Assembly: GCA_913774625.1 (NCBI GenBank)
Contig: CAJYHL010000036.1
Span: forward strand, 78,486-142,485
Direction of reading: 5' to 3'
Source of the DNA: an uncultured Acidovorax sp.
GTDB lineage: Bacteria > Pseudomonadota > Gammaproteobacteria > Burkholderiales > Burkholderiaceae_C
DNA length: 64,000 bases
The notes beneath the pieces were generated by a model, which saw nothing but the letters and a program-made list of their open reading frames with translations, ran no database searches and was not told where the DNA came from. A program made the translations under genes and the position numbers. Of this stretch, positions 40,513-50,052 are shown one piece after another; within the stretch, counting starts at the first letter, position 1; each line of letters begins with the position of its first letter.

Positions 40513-40968
40513 TCAGTCGTCGTCCGCCTCGAAGATGCCGTGGCGCTTGCCGCCGCGCCGCGCGGGAGCCGGCTTGGCCCCGGTTCCGGCCTTGGGCGCC
40601 CGGCGCCGCGGCGACGCCTTGGCGCTCGGGTTGAAGGCCAGGGCCTGGTCCAGCCAGAAGCTCCATTGCGCCCGGGTGGCGTAGCCGTTCGGCTCCACCC
40701 AGAAATAGCCCTGCATGCCGCCGCCGGGCGAGAGTTCGCGCGTGCCCTGCATCTCCTGGAATTCGCCATGCCGGCCAGGCGGCAGGCGCACCAGCAGGTC
40801 GGAGCCCTTCACGCCCAGGCACAGCTTGCCATCGACGAAGAAGCACCAGCAGCCGAACATGCGGCGCTCCTCGGCCTCGGCGCCGCCCGGCAGGGCCCGG
40901 GCCGCCAGCGCGTTGCGCACGGCGTCGATCAGGTGCAGGGTTTCATCGGCCAGGGGGCGGGCGGGCAT
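40513..40968 (-). CDS. TfoX N-terminal domain protein
   Basis: This 151-residue protein has a TfoX/Sxy N-terminal fold (ERRMFGCWCFFVDGKLCLGVKGSDLLVRLPP), followed by a Pro/Lys/Arg-rich basic tail. TfoX itself regulates competence; stand-alone N-terminal domains like this have no firm role. An ATG at 40968 is preferred over a TTG at 41010. Its place between mmsB and the acyl-CoA dehydrogenase gene is unusual for a valine locus. Confidence 0.82.
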   Translation of the reverse strand: MPARPLADETLHLIDAVRNALAARALPGGAEAEERRMFGCWCFFVDGKLCLGVKGSDLLVRLPPGRHGEFQEMQGTRELSPGGGMQGYFWVEPNGYATRAQWSFWLDQALAFNPSAKASPRRRAPKAGTGAKPAPARRGGKRHGIFEADDD

Positions 40969-41031
40969 GGTGGGATGGGTGGAAAGTGGCGGATGGCGTA
41001 GATCCTGCAATGGTTCGAAGCTATCGAAACG

Positions 41032-42198
41032 CTAGCGAATCGCCTCCAGCGCATCGCTCTCCAGCATGCGCCGGGCGATGATGACCCGCATGATCTCGTT
41101 CGTGCCTTCCAGGATCTGGTGCACGCGGGCATCGCGCAGCAGGCGCTCCAGCGGGTATTCGCGGATGTAGCCGTAGCCGCCGTGCAGCTGCAACGCCTCG
41201 TTCACCACGGCGAAGCCGGCATCGGTGGCGAAGCGCTTGGCCATGGCGCAGTAGGTGGAGGCGTCGCGTGCACCCGCGTCCAGCTTGGAGGCCGCCAGCC
41301 GCACCATCTGGCGCGCGGCGACCAGTTCGGTCGCCATGTCGGCCAGCTTGAACTGCAGGGCCTGGAAGCTGGCCAGCGTCTTGCCGAACTGCTTGCGGTC
41401 CTGCAGGTACCGCTGCGCGGTGGCCAGCGCGCCCTGGGCCGCGCCCACCGAGCAGGTGGCGATGTTGATGCGCCCGCCGTCCAGGCCCTTCATGGCGATC
41501 TTGAAGCCTTCGCCCTCGGCGCCCAGCAGGTGGTCGGCCGGAATGCGCACGTTGTCGAAGCTGATGGTGCGGGTGGGCTGGCTGTTCCAGCCCATCTTGT
41601 CTTCCTTCTTGCCGTAATGGATGCCCGGCGCGTCGGCCGGCACGGCGAAGGCGCTGATGCCGCCCGCGCCGGAGCCGGGCTCGCCCGTGCGGGCCATGAG
41701 CACCAGCACGTCGGTGGCGCCGGCGCCGCTGATGAAGGCCTTGGCGCCGTTGACGATGTATTCGCCGCCCGCCCGCTCGGCCCGCGTCTTGAGCGATGCT
41801 GCGTCGGAGCCTGCGCCGGGCTCGGTCAGGCAGTAGCTGGCGAGCTTCTCGCCCGTGGCGAGCCGCGGCCCCCAGTGCTCGCGCACGGCCGGCGTGGCCC
41901 AGGTGCCCAGCATCCAGGTCGCCATGTTGTGGATGGTGATGAAGGCGGTAGTCGATGGATCGACGGCCGCCATTTCCTCGAACACCAGCGTGGCGTCCAG
42001 CCGGGGCAGGGCGAGTCCGCCCGCGTTCTCCGGCGCGTAGAGGCCGCAGAAGCCCAGGGCGCCCGCCTTGCCGATCGCTTCGCGCGGAAAGATGCCTTCC
42101 TCGTCCCAGTGCGCGGCATGGGGCGCCAGTTCGGCCTGCGCGAATGCGCGGGCGGTGTCGGCAAAGGCGCGTTGCTCTTCGGTCAGCTCGAAATCCAT
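41032..42198 (-). CDS. Acyl-CoA dehydrogenase, probably isobutyryl-CoA dehydrogenase
   Basis: This 388-residue flavoenzyme has the family signatures YCLTEPGAGSDAAS and QLHGGYGYIREYPLERLLRD. The catalytic glutamate is in HQILEGTNEIMR. With mmsB and mmsA in the same block, the likely substrate is isobutyryl-CoA from valine; this is inferred from context. The 5' leader GACAAGCACC before ATG is the same as that of mmsA. Confidence 0.9.
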   Translation of the reverse strand: MDFELTEEQRAFADTARAFAQAELAPHAAHWDEEGIFPREAIGKAGALGFCGLYAPENAGGLALPRLDATLVFEEMAAVDPSTTAFITIHNMATWMLGTWATPAVREHWGPRLATGEKLASYCLTEPGAGSDAASLKTRAERAGGEYIVNGAKAFISGAGATDVLVLMARTGEPGSGAGGISAFAVPADAPGIHYGKKEDKMGWNSQPTRTISFDNVRIPADHLLGAEGEGFKIAMKGLDGGRINIATCSVGAAQGALATAQRYLQDRKQFGKTLASFQALQFKLADMATELVAARQMVRLAASKLDAGARDASTYCAMAKRFATDAGFAVVNEALQLHGGYGYIREYPLERLLRDARVHQILEGTNEIMRVIIARRMLESDALEAIR

Positions 42199-42250
42199 GG
42201 TGCTTGTCTCTCTGGCTCGTCGTTGTTCTGTCCGCTCATTCGGCCCGGGT

Positions 42251-42676
42251 TCACTGCGGCCGGGCTGCGGGGTGCTCCAGCGTCAGCCAGCGCATCAGGC
42301 CCTGGCGGCGCGCCACGGTCTCCGCCGTGAGGCACTCGTGGTAGTGGCGCGGCCCCTCAGGCTGGGCTTCCGTGCCCCGCGTGGCTTGCTTGCACCGCGT
42401 GATGCGCTCGCGCTGCCAGGCCGACTGCTCCTGCCGCAACTGTGGCCGCTCGTGCGCCGACAGCGCCCGCATCGCGTCGCCGTACAGGATCGCGATGGCC
42501 GTGTCCGCCTGCTGCCACGCCTGTACCGCGCAGGCATTGGTCTCGGCCACCGTGCCGCCGGGCTGGCAGGCCCCGCCCGCCTGGGCGTAGGCGCCGGCAC
42601 TGCACATCACAACGGCGAGGGCTCCAGTTGCTCGGAATACTTCGGGGAGTCGTTGCCACGTCTTGGGAATGTCCAT
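42251..42676 (-). CDS. Secreted LprI-like (DUF1311) protein
   Basis: This 141-residue precursor has a signal peptide ending AGAYAQA. A cysteine-containing helical domain follows with ACAVQAWQQADTAIAILYGDAM and RQEQSAWQRERITRC, similar to LprI/DUF1311 lysozyme-inhibitor-like proteins. I place the start at 42676, where MDIPKTW begins the signal. It lies within the valine block, downstream of a double-hairpin repeat, and its presence there has no clear metabolic reason. Confidence 0.7.
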   Translation of the reverse strand: MDIPKTWQRLPEVFRATGALAVVMCSAGAYAQAGGACQPGGTVAETNACAVQAWQQADTAIAILYGDAMRALSAHERPQLRQEQSAWQRERITRCKQATRGTEAQPEGPRHYHECLTAETVARRQGLMRWLTLEHPAARPQ

Positions 42677-42761
42677 CCTTCGCTTGTACCACTGCGCAAA
42701 CATCTGCGCGGCCCGAGGCCAGCAGACGCCGTGGAACTGGCTTTGCCAGGCCACTGGCGTC

Positions 42762-42823
42762 GTCCCCCTTCCCGCGCGCCAGCGCGAGAGAAGGGGGAAG
42801 GCGCGCAGCGCCTCAGGGGGATG
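42762..42823. repeat. Double-hairpin interspersed repeat
   Basis: CCCCCTTC (42764-42771) pairs with GAAGGGGG (42790-42797), and GGCGC (42800-42804) pairs with GCGCC (42808-42812). Two nested or adjacent hairpins with an AGGGGGAAGGCGCGCAGCG-type core are typical of short intergenic repeats in Comamonadaceae; I recall this and have not searched. It lies between the LprI-like gene and mmsA. Confidence 0.6.
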
Positions 42824-42840
42824 TCACTTCATTCAAGATG

Positions 42841-44364
42841 TCACTTCAGACTTATTGTGGTGTTCACCCCGTGCGCGACCGTGCTGTCATCGAACCACCG
42901 CGCCGTCACCGTCTTGGTCTGCGTGTAGAACAGCACCACCTGCTTGCCGTAGGGCCCCAGGTCGCCCAGCTTCGACGCGCGCGAGCCGGAGAACGAGAAG
43001 AGGGGCACCGGCACGGGGATCGGCACGTTGATGCCCACCTGGCCCACGTCGATCTCTTCCTGGAACTTGCGCGCCGCCGCGCCCGACTGCGTGAAGATGG
43101 CCGTGCCGTTGCCGTTCGGGTTGGCGTTGATGAAGCGAATCGCTTCGTCGATGTCGGCCGCTGCCGCAAGGCACAGCACGGGGCCGAAGATCTCCTGGTC
43201 GTAGATGGCCATGCCGGGCTTCACGCCGCTGAAGATGGTCGGGCCGACGAAGTTGCCCTTCTCGAAGCCCGCCACCTGCGGCCTGCGGCCGTCCAGCTCC
43301 AGCGTGGCGCCGTCGGCGATGCCGCGCTCGATCAGCCCTTCGACGCGGTCCTTGGCGGCGCAGGAGACCAGCGGGCCCACGTCCGTGCCCTTTTCGGTGC
43401 CGGCGTTGACCTTGAGCGTCTTGGCCTTGGCGACCAGCTCGGGAATCCACTGCTGCGCCTCGCCCACCAGCACCACCACCGACAGCGCCATGCAGCGCTG
43501 GCCTGCCGCGCCGAAGGCGGCACCCGCCAGGGCGTTGAGCGTCTGCTCCTTGTTCGCGTCGGGCAGCACGATGGCATGGTTCTTCGCGCCCATCATGCAC
43601 TGCACGCGTTTGCCGTTGAGGCTGGCGCGGTTGTACACATGCGTGCCCACCTTGGTGGAGCCCACGAAACTGATGGCCTTGATCTGAGGATGGTCGCAAA
43701 GGGCGTTCACGGCGTCTTCGCCGCCATGCACCACGTTCAGCACGCCGGGCGGAATGCCGGCCTCCAGCGCCAGCTCGCACAGGCGCATGGTCACCATCGG
43801 ATCCTGCTCGCTGGGCTTGAGCACGAAAGTGTTGCCCGTGGAGATGGCCATGGGGAACATCCAGAGCGGGATCATGGCCGGGAAGTTGAACGGCGTGATG
43901 CCCGCGCACACGCCCAGCGGCTGCAGCAGCGTGTAGGTATCGACTCCGCCGGCCACGTTGTTGGCCAGCTCGCCCAGCTGCAGGTTGCCGATGGCGCTCG
44001 CGTGCTCCACCACTTCCACGCCGCGGAACACGTCGCCCTCGGCATCGGGCAGGGTCTTGCCCTGTTCGGCCGTCAGCAGCGCGGCCAGCTCGCCCATGTT
44101 CTCGCGGATCAGCTGCTGCAGCTTGAGAAAGATGCGCCCCCGGGCGCCGATGGGCGTCTTCTTCCAGGTCTTGAACGCCTCATGGGCGGAGGCCACGGCC
44201 GCGTCGATCTCATCGGGCGTGGCGAAGGGCACGCGCGCAAGCACCTCCTGCGTGGCGGGGTTGACCACATTGCGCCACTGCGTGGTCTTGGATTCGACGA
44301 TCTGGCCGCCGATCAGCAGCTTGACGGTGGGCGCCAGCACGGCGGTGGACTGGGGGGCGTTCAT
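42841..44364 (-). CDS. mmsA: Methylmalonate-semialdehyde dehydrogenase (CoA-acylating)
   Basis: This 507-residue aldehyde dehydrogenase has [12 protein letters not shown] and [13 protein letters not shown], with the catalytic cysteine in [11 protein letters not shown]. That pattern and the CoA-dependent family features identify MmsA, which converts methylmalonate semialdehyde to propionyl-CoA. It is the first gene of the valine block on this strand, divergent from a LysR gene. AGGAGA precedes the ATG. Confidence 0.96.
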   Translation of the reverse strand: MNAPQSTAVLAPTVKLLIGGQIVESKTTQWRNVVNPATQEVLARVPFATPDEIDAAVASAHEAFKTWKKTPIGARGRIFLKLQQLIRENMGELAALLTAEQGKTLPDAEGDVFRGVEVVEHASAIGNLQLGELANNVAGGVDTYTLLQPLGVCAGITPFNFPAMIPLWMFPMAISTGNTFVLKPSEQDPMVTMRLCELALEAGIPPGVLNVVHGGEDAVNALCDHPQIKAISFVGSTKVGTHVYNRASLNGKRVQCMMGAKNHAIVLPDANKEQTLNALAGAAFGAAGQRCMALSVVVLVGEAQQWIPELVAKAKTLKVNAGTEKGTDVGPLVSCAAKDRVEGLIERGIADGATLELDGRRPQVAGFEKGNFVGPTIFSGVKPGMAIYDQEIFGPVLCLAAAADIDEAIRFINANPNGNGTAIFTQSGAAARKFQEEIDVGQVGINVPIPVPVPLFSFSGSRASKLGDLGPYGKQVVLFYTQTKTVTARWFDDSTVAHGVNTTISLK

Positions 44365-44449
44365 GGTGCTTGTCTCCTGGGTTATTTATCGGTTTGCCGG
44401 TCTGCCGGTCTGGGGCTTGCCGGCGTGAGGGCCATCGTATCCGTGCGAA

Positions 44450-44497
44450 ATTGCCAGGACAATGGAGAATCATGCACTGCGGCTTTGCATAAATGCA
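44450..44497. promoter_or_regulatory. Candidate LysR sites in the mmsA / lysR divergent region
   Basis: The 158-base gap contains ATTGCCAGGACAAT (44450-44463; inverted arms ATTG and CAAT) and TGCATAAATGCA (44486-44497; arms TGCAT and ATGCA around AA). LysR regulators usually bind two such sites between divergent genes. The assignment is by position and symmetry only. Confidence 0.45.
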
Positions 44498-44522
44498 CGG
44501 ACCATCCGCCGAGATACACGAC

Positions 44523-45416
44523 ATGGACTGGGACAACCTGCGCTATTTCCTCGAACTCGCCCGCAGCGGCACCCTGGCCGCCGCAGCGCGCCGCACGGGC
44601 GTGGAGCACACCACGGTGGCGCGCCGCATCCAGGCGCTGGAAAAGCAGCTGGGCACTGCGCTCTTCGCCCGCGAGGCCGGTGGACACCGCCTGACCGAAG
44701 CCGGCCGCCAGCTGCTGCCGGCCGCCGAAGCCATGGAAACCGCCGTGCTGGGCGTGGAGCGCGCCGTGCCCGCTACAGGCGGCGGTCCCACGGGGGTGGT
44801 GCGGGTGGGCGCCACGGAGGGTTTCGGCACGCTGATCCTGGCCCCGGAGCTGGCGAAGCTCACGCAAAAGCATCCGGGCCTCACCATCGACCTGCTGGCC
44901 CTGCCGCGCATGCTGCATCTGAGCCGGCGCGAGGCCGACATCGTCATCTCGCTGGAGCGACCCACGCGCGGCTCGGTCATCGTCACCCGGCTGGCCGACT
45001 ACACGCTGCGCCTCTACGGCCAGCGCGAATACCTGGCCCGCCGCCCGCTGATACGCACGCGCGACGACCTGCGCCACCACGCCTTCGTGAGCTATGTGGA
45101 CGACCTGCTGTTCACCAAGGAACTGCAGTTCCTCGACGCGCTACACCCGCCCGAGCGCTTCGCGCTGCGCAGCACCAGCATCACCGCGCAGTACGAGGCC
45201 GTGCGCGCCGGCGCCGGGCTGGCGGTGCTGCCTGCCTTTCTGGCGGACCGCGACCCGGTGCTGGCGCGGGTGCTGCCGGAGGAGGCGCGGTTCACCCGCA
45301 CGTTCTGGATGAGCATGCCGGGGGAGGCCAAGCACCAGGCTCGCATGCAGGCGGTGTGGAATTTCCTGAAAGAGGCGGGGCAGGCCGGCGCTTCCCGCCT
45401 GCTCATGACGAATTGA
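44523..45416 (+). CDS. LysR-family transcriptional regulator, divergent from mmsA
   Basis: This 297-residue protein begins MDWDNLRYFLELARSGTLAA. Its helix-turn-helix continues AARRTGVEHTTVARRIQALE, and an effector domain follows. The ATG at 44523 is preferred over one at 44493. Divergence from mmsA and the symmetric elements between them point to control of valine catabolism. Confidence 0.9.
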   Translation: MDWDNLRYFLELARSGTLAAAARRTGVEHTTVARRIQALEKQLGTALFAREAGGHRLTEAGRQLLPAAEAMETAVLGVERAVPATGGGPTGVVRVGATEGFGTLILAPELAKLTQKHPGLTIDLLALPRMLHLSRREADIVISLERPTRGSVIVTRLADYTLRLYGQREYLARRPLIRTRDDLRHHAFVSYVDDLLFTKELQFLDALHPPERFALRSTSITAQYEAVRAGAGLAVLPAFLADRDPVLARVLPEEARFTRTFWMSMPGEAKHQARMQAVWNFLKEAGQAGASRLLMTN

Positions 45417-45437
45417 CCGCGACGGCTGCCGGTGAGG

Positions 45438-45455
45438 CGCTCCGCTGGCGGAGCG
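45438..45455 (+). terminator. GC-rich hairpin after the lysR gene
   Basis: CGCTCCGC-TG-GCGGAGCG is a perfect 8-base inverted repeat 22 bases after the stop, without a T-run. It may terminate transcription weakly or act as an RNA stabiliser. Confidence 0.4.
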
Positions 45456-45646
45456 ATCTTCCCTGCGCCCGTGGCGGTTTTGCCCGCCGCACCCGCCGCC
45501 ATCCCCTATGATCCGCCCCTTTGCGATCGACGCGGCCTTTTCGGCCTTTCTTTCCTCCTTCGTTTTGCAGGGCGCCAGCGGATCATGCAGGTCCGGCCGA
45601 GAACCGTTGCGCAGCCTGTCTTGACTGTTTCCCCGGAGTCCCCCGC

Positions 45647-47050
45647 ATGACACACCCAGCCCCGCCAGCCGGCCCGGGCTCGCACGGTCACGACGACCTG
45701 CAGCGCAATCTCACCAACCGCCACATCCAGCTTATCGCCATCGGTGGTGCCATCGGCACGGGCCTGTTCATGGGTTCGGGCAAGACCATCAGCCTGGCCG
45801 GGCCGTCCATCGTCTTCGTGTACGCCATCATCGGCATGGTGCTGTTCTTCGTGATGCGGGCCATGGGCGAATTGCTGCTGTCCAACCTGCAGTACAAGTC
45901 GTTCATCGACTTCTCGGCCGATCTGCTGGGGCCCTGGGCGGGTTTCTTCACGGGCTGGACCTACTGGTTCTGCTGGATCGTGACCGGCATCGCCGACGTG
46001 ATCGCCATCTCGGCCTATACGCAGTTCTGGTTTCCGCATCTGCCGCAGTGGGCGCCGGCCCTGGGCTGCGTGGGCCTGCTGCTCTCGCTCAACCTGCTGA
46101 CCGTGAAGCTCTTCGGCGAGATCGAGTTCTGGTTCGCCATGATCAAGATCATCGCCATCGTGGCGCTGGTGGGCACGGGCCTCTACATGGTGGCGACGGC
46201 CTTCCAGTCGCCCGGCGGCCACACGGCGACGCTGGCCCATCTGTGGAACGACGGCGGCATGTTCCCGCATGGCCTGATGGGCTTCTTCGCGGGTTTCCAG
46301 ATCGCGATCTTCGCGTTCGCGGGCATCGAGCTGGTGGGAACGACCGCGGCCGAGGCCAAGGACCCGGAGCGCACGCTGCCGCGCGCCATCAATTCCATTC
46401 CGCTGCGCATCATCGTGTTCTACGTGCTGTCGCTCGTCGCCATCATGTCCGTCACGCCCTGGCGCGAGGTGGTGCCGGGCAAGAGCCCGTTCGTGGAACT
46501 GTTCGTGCTGGCCGGCCTGCCGGCGGCGGCCGGCATCATCAACTTCGTGGTGCTGACCTCGGCGGCTTCCTCGGCCAACAGCGGCGTGTTTTCCACCAGC
46601 CGCATGCTGTTCGGGCTGGCGCTCAAGGGCGATGCGCCCAGGGCCTTCGCCCGCCTGTCGGCCAGCAGCGTGCCTTCGCGCGGGCTGCTGTTCTCGTGCG
46701 CCTGCCTGCTGCTGGGCGCCTTCCTGATGTGGGTGGTGCCGGATCTGGTGGAGGCGTTCACGCTGGTGACCACCGTGTCGGCCATCCTCTACATGTTCGT
46801 GTGGTCGTTGATCCTGCTGTCCTATATCGCCTACCGCCGCCGGCGCGCCACGCTGCATGCGGCGTCGAAGTACAAGATGCCCGGCGGTGTGGCCGTGTGC
46901 TGCCTGTGCCTGGCCTTCTTCGCGGGCGTGATGGTGCTGCTGTCGCTGGAAGCCGACACCCGCCAGGCACTGATCGCCACGCCCGCATGGTTCGTGCTGC
47001 TGGCTGTGGCCTACCAGTTCGTGTGCCGCCGGGCCCGCAGGGCCGGCTGA
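45647..47050 (+). CDS. cycA: Amino acid permease (CycA-like D-Ala/D-Ser/Gly transporter)
   Basis: This 467-residue APC-family carrier begins with a cytoplasmic HDDLQRNLTNRHIQLIAIGGAIGTGLFMGSG-type segment. About 12 membrane helices follow, including WRTY-like positions typical of the AAT group. The likeness is closest to CycA (D-alanine, D-serine, glycine), though proline-specific permeases are similar. GGAG lies 11 bases before the ATG. I looked for a glycine riboswitch in the leader and saw none. Confidence 0.88.
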   Translation: MTHPAPPAGPGSHGHDDLQRNLTNRHIQLIAIGGAIGTGLFMGSGKTISLAGPSIVFVYAIIGMVLFFVMRAMGELLLSNLQYKSFIDFSADLLGPWAGFFTGWTYWFCWIVTGIADVIAISAYTQFWFPHLPQWAPALGCVGLLLSLNLLTVKLFGEIEFWFAMIKIIAIVALVGTGLYMVATAFQSPGGHTATLAHLWNDGGMFPHGLMGFFAGFQIAIFAFAGIELVGTTAAEAKDPERTLPRAINSIPLRIIVFYVLSLVAIMSVTPWREVVPGKSPFVELFVLAGLPAAAGIINFVVLTSAASSANSGVFSTSRMLFGLALKGDAPRAFARLSASSVPSRGLLFSCACLLLGAFLMWVVPDLVEAFTLVTTVSAILYMFVWSLILLSYIAYRRRRATLHAASKYKMPGGVAVCCLCLAFFAGVMVLLSLEADTRQALIATPAWFVLLAVAYQFVCRRARRAG

Positions 47051-47063
47051 GGGCGCAGGACGG

Positions 47064-49028
47064 TCAGACCAGCCGCTGCAGCAGCAGGTGCGGCTGCAGC
47101 GGCTTACCCAGGTGGGCGTCGAAGCCGGCAGCCAGTGCGCGTTCCTTGTCCTGCGGGCGGGCGAAGGCGGTGAGGGCGATGGAGCGCAGTCGCGGCGTGC
47201 GGCCGGCGGCGGCCTCGCGTTCGCGGATGGCAGCGATGAGCTGGTAGCCGTCCTTGCCCGGCAGGCCGATGTCGCTGACCAGCAGGTCGGGCCACTGCCG
47301 GTCGATCTCTTCGAGCGCCGCATCGTAGCTGGCGACCGAGCGCACGCGCGCCCCCTGGTCGCTGAGCACGATGCCCAGCATCTCGCTGGTGTCGGCGTTG
47401 TCCTCCACCACGAGGATGTCCTTGTCCTCCAGCAGGCGCTGGCTGCCGTCCATCGCATGCGCACCGTCGCTTTCGGCGCCGGCCTCCGCGGCCATGCCGT
47501 GCTCGTCGGGGGCCACCAGCATGCGGGCGCGCATGGTGGTTCCCTGGCCCGGCCCGGCGCTTTCGGCCTGGATCTGGCCGCCGTGCAGTTCCACCAGGTG
47601 CTTGACGATGGACAGGCCCAGTCCCAGCCCGCCGTGCGCGCGGTTGTTGGGCGGGCCGCTCTGCGTGAAGCGGCCGAAGAGGTGGGGCAGGAATTCGGGC
47701 GCGATGCCCATGCCTTCGTCCTGCACGACCACCGAAAGATCGTCGCCTTCGCGCCAGAGCGACAGCCGCACGGTGCTGCCGGCCTCGGAGAACTTGATGG
47801 AGTTGGTGACCAGGTTCCAGATGATCTGCTGGAAGCGCGTGGCGTCCAGCCAGGCGGGCGTGCCGGCGTTGTGGCGTTCCAGTTCGATGGCGACCTGCTT
47901 GGCGTCTGCGGTCTCGCGCACGGCGTCCAGCGAGATCAGGGCCAGCTCCACCGGGTCGGCCCATTCGCGGTGCAGCCGCAGCTTGCCCGAGGCCAGGCGC
48001 GAGACGTCGAGGATGTCGGAGATGATGCGGCTTTGCGCCTGCACGCCGCGTTCGATGGCGCCCAGGCCCTTGGCCAGCGTGTCGGGGGTGATGCCGGGGC
48101 GCTTGAGCATGTGGGCCCAGCCGGTGATCAGGGTAAGCGGCGTGCGCAGCTCGTGCGAGAGCACGGCGACGAAGTCGTCCTTGGTGCGGCTGTGGCGCTC
48201 GGCCAGCACGCGGGCGGCCTGCTCGCGTTCCAGCACCTCTTCGCGGCGGCGTTCGAGTTCGATGCGCTCCGAGAGGTCCTTGGCGATGCCGATGCGCAGG
48301 CCCGGCTCGATGGGCTCGGACATGCTCCAGTCCAGCGGCAGCTGGTGGCCGTCGGCGCGCAGCAGGGGCAGTTCGCCATGCCAGGCGCTGGCGGTAGGGG
48401 CGCAGGTGCGTTCCTGCACGAATTCGCGCCACACGGGCGCGGCCAGGTCCGCCACGGCCGTGCCGATCAGGCTCTGGGCCGGGCGCTGCAGCAGCTCGGC
48501 GGCGGCGGAGTTCACGTCGGTGAGCATGCCCCGGTCGTCGATCAGCATCATGGCCACGGGCGCGCGGTCGTAGATGGCGCGGAAGCGGTTCTGGCTGCTG
48601 CGCAGCTTGTCTTCGGCCAGGCGGGCGCGGATCAGCGCCTGCAGCGTGGCGACGAGCAGGGGCGGCTCCACGGGGTGGACCATGTAGGCGTCGGCCCCGG
48701 CGTTCAGGCCCGCCACTCGGTGCTCGCTCTGCACGTAGGCCGCCGAGAGATGGACGATGGGGATGAAGGTGGTGCGCGGATCGCCGCGCAGCGCCCGGCA
48801 GACGTCGAAGCCGCTCATGTCCGGCAGGTGGACGTCCAGCACCACGGCGGCGATGCCGCTGCCCGCCACGGCCAGTGCCGCGCCGCCGCTGTCCGCCTCC
48901 TCGGTCAGGAAGCCCGACGCCCGGATGACCCGGGCGGTGGAATAGCGTGTGGCGGGGTTGTCATCGACCACCAGCACCGTGTGGCGGCTGCGGTCGATGG
49001 TGGGAGCGATGATTCCGGACAGCGGCAT
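47064..49028 (-). CDS. Hybrid histidine kinase, REC-PAS-HisKA-HATPase-REC
   Basis: This 654-residue soluble kinase has an N-terminal receiver (VVLDVHLPDMSGFD), a PAS domain, HisKA with VLSHELRTPLTLI, an ATPase domain (NLVTNSIKFSE, GLGLGLSIVKHLVELHGG) and a C-terminal receiver (LLVSDIGLPGKDGYQ). No membrane segment is present. It is the last gene of the stressosome operon, 13 bases after the previous stop, and convergent with cycA. It may receive or pass on phosphate in the stress relay. An ATG at 49112 would add 28 Pro-rich residues. Confidence 0.9.
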   Translation of the reverse strand: MPLSGIIAPTIDRSRHTVLVVDDNPATRYSTARVIRASGFLTEEADSGGAALAVAGSGIAAVVLDVHLPDMSGFDVCRALRGDPRTTFIPIVHLSAAYVQSEHRVAGLNAGADAYMVHPVEPPLLVATLQALIRARLAEDKLRSSQNRFRAIYDRAPVAMMLIDDRGMLTDVNSAAAELLQRPAQSLIGTAVADLAAPVWREFVQERTCAPTASAWHGELPLLRADGHQLPLDWSMSEPIEPGLRIGIAKDLSERIELERRREEVLEREQAARVLAERHSRTKDDFVAVLSHELRTPLTLITGWAHMLKRPGITPDTLAKGLGAIERGVQAQSRIISDILDVSRLASGKLRLHREWADPVELALISLDAVRETADAKQVAIELERHNAGTPAWLDATRFQQIIWNLVTNSIKFSEAGSTVRLSLWREGDDLSVVVQDEGMGIAPEFLPHLFGRFTQSGPPNNRAHGGLGLGLSIVKHLVELHGGQIQAESAGPGQGTTMRARMLVAPDEHGMAAEAGAESDGAHAMDGSQRLLEDKDILVVEDNADTSEMLGIVLSDQGARVRSVASYDAALEEIDRQWPDLLVSDIGLPGKDGYQLIAAIREREAAAGRTPRLRSIALTAFARPQDKERALAAGFDAHLGKPLQPHLLLQRLV

Positions 49029-49041
49029 GGCGTTTTCTGTC

Positions 49042-50052
49042 TCAACGGGCAAGGGGTGCGTAGGATTCTGCGGGCGCGGACGGCTCCATGGCACTGGTGG
49101 ATTCGCTGGCATCCATGGCGGGGGCGGCGTCTTCCGGGCCGGTTTGCGGCGCAGCGGCCGGGGCCTGGGGAAGCCGCACGGGAACGGTCACGGAGAATTC
49201 CGAGCCCTTGCCCAGGATGCTGCGCACGTCCACGCTGCCGTGCAGCAGGCCGGCCAGTTGCCGCGACACGGCCAGTCCCAGGCCGGAGCCGCGCAGATGG
49301 CGCTGCACGGGCGAATCCACCTGGGAAAAGTCGTTGAACAGCGAGGCCAGGTGTTCCGGTGCGATGCCGATGCCGGTGTCGGCCACCGTGAAGCGCACGT
49401 GCTCGCCGCCTTCCTCCAGTCGGGCCGACACGCGCACCTCGCCCTGCGCCGTGAACTTGAGCGCGTTGGAGATGAAGTTGCGCAGGATCTGCGAGAGCTT
49501 GCGGTCATCGGTGTAGAGGCGGGGCATGCCCTCGGCCTCCTCGAACACCAGGTTCAGCCGGTCGTTGCCCAGCACGGGCTTGAACATGCCGCGCAGGGCG
49601 GAAAAGAGGTCCACCATCTCGAACCATTCGGCCGAGATGTCCAGCCGCCCGGCCTCGATGCGGGCCAGGTCGAGCAGGTCATCGACCATGTCGGCGAATT
49701 CCTCGGCCGTGGTCTGCACGAAGCGCACCTGCACCTCCTGCTCGGGGGTGAGTGGCCCGTCCACCCGGTCCAGCAGCAGCCGCGTGATGCTGCGGATGGC
49801 GCCGATGGGCGTGCGGAACTCGTGGCTCATGTAGGAAAGGAAGCGGCTCTTGAGCGCGGTGGCCTGCCTGAGCTGCTCGGCCTGCTCGTCCAGCTCGGCA
49901 TAGAGGGCGACCACGCCGCGGTTGGTCTCCTCCAGTTCGGCGCGCAGGGACTCGGCCTCGGCGAGGCTTTGCTCCAGCTGGGCCCGCAGCGCGGCGGCGC
50001 CGGCCTCGTCTTGCGCGCCGGGGGTGGGAGTGGGGTGTTGTTCTTCTCTCAC
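49042..50052 (-). CDS. Soluble histidine kinase with coiled-coil N-terminus
   Basis: This 336-residue kinase has a coiled coil at about 20-65 (ALRAQLEQSLAEAESLRAELEE), HisKA with SYMSHEFRTPIGAI, and an ATPase domain with NFISNALKFT, DTGIGI and GSGLGLAVSRQLA. It has no receiver and no membrane segment. Translation starts at a GTG at 50052 that overlaps the phosphatase stop as GTGA. It lies inside the stressosome operon and probably takes the stress signal into phosphotransfer. Confidence 0.9.
   Translation of the reverse strand: MREEQHPTPTPGAQDEAGAAALRAQLEQSLAEAESLRAELEETNRGVVALYAELDEQAEQLRQATALKSRFLSYMSHEFRTPIGAIRSITRLLLDRVDGPLTPEQEVQVRFVQTTAEEFADMVDDLLDLARIEAGRLDISAEWFEMVDLFSALRGMFKPVLGNDRLNLVFEEAEGMPRLYTDDRKLSQILRNFISNALKFTAQGEVRVSARLEEGGEHVRFTVADTGIGIAPEHLASLFNDFSQVDSPVQRHLRGSGLGLAVSRQLAGLLHGSVDVRSILGKGSEFSVTVPVRLPQAPAAAPQTGPEDAAPAMDASESTSAMEPSAPAESYAPLAR

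Noticed and set aside
45500..45646. Possible glycine riboswitch before the cycA-like gene
   Set aside because: I looked for the conserved glycine aptamer cores and found none; the leader is short and unstructured by eye.
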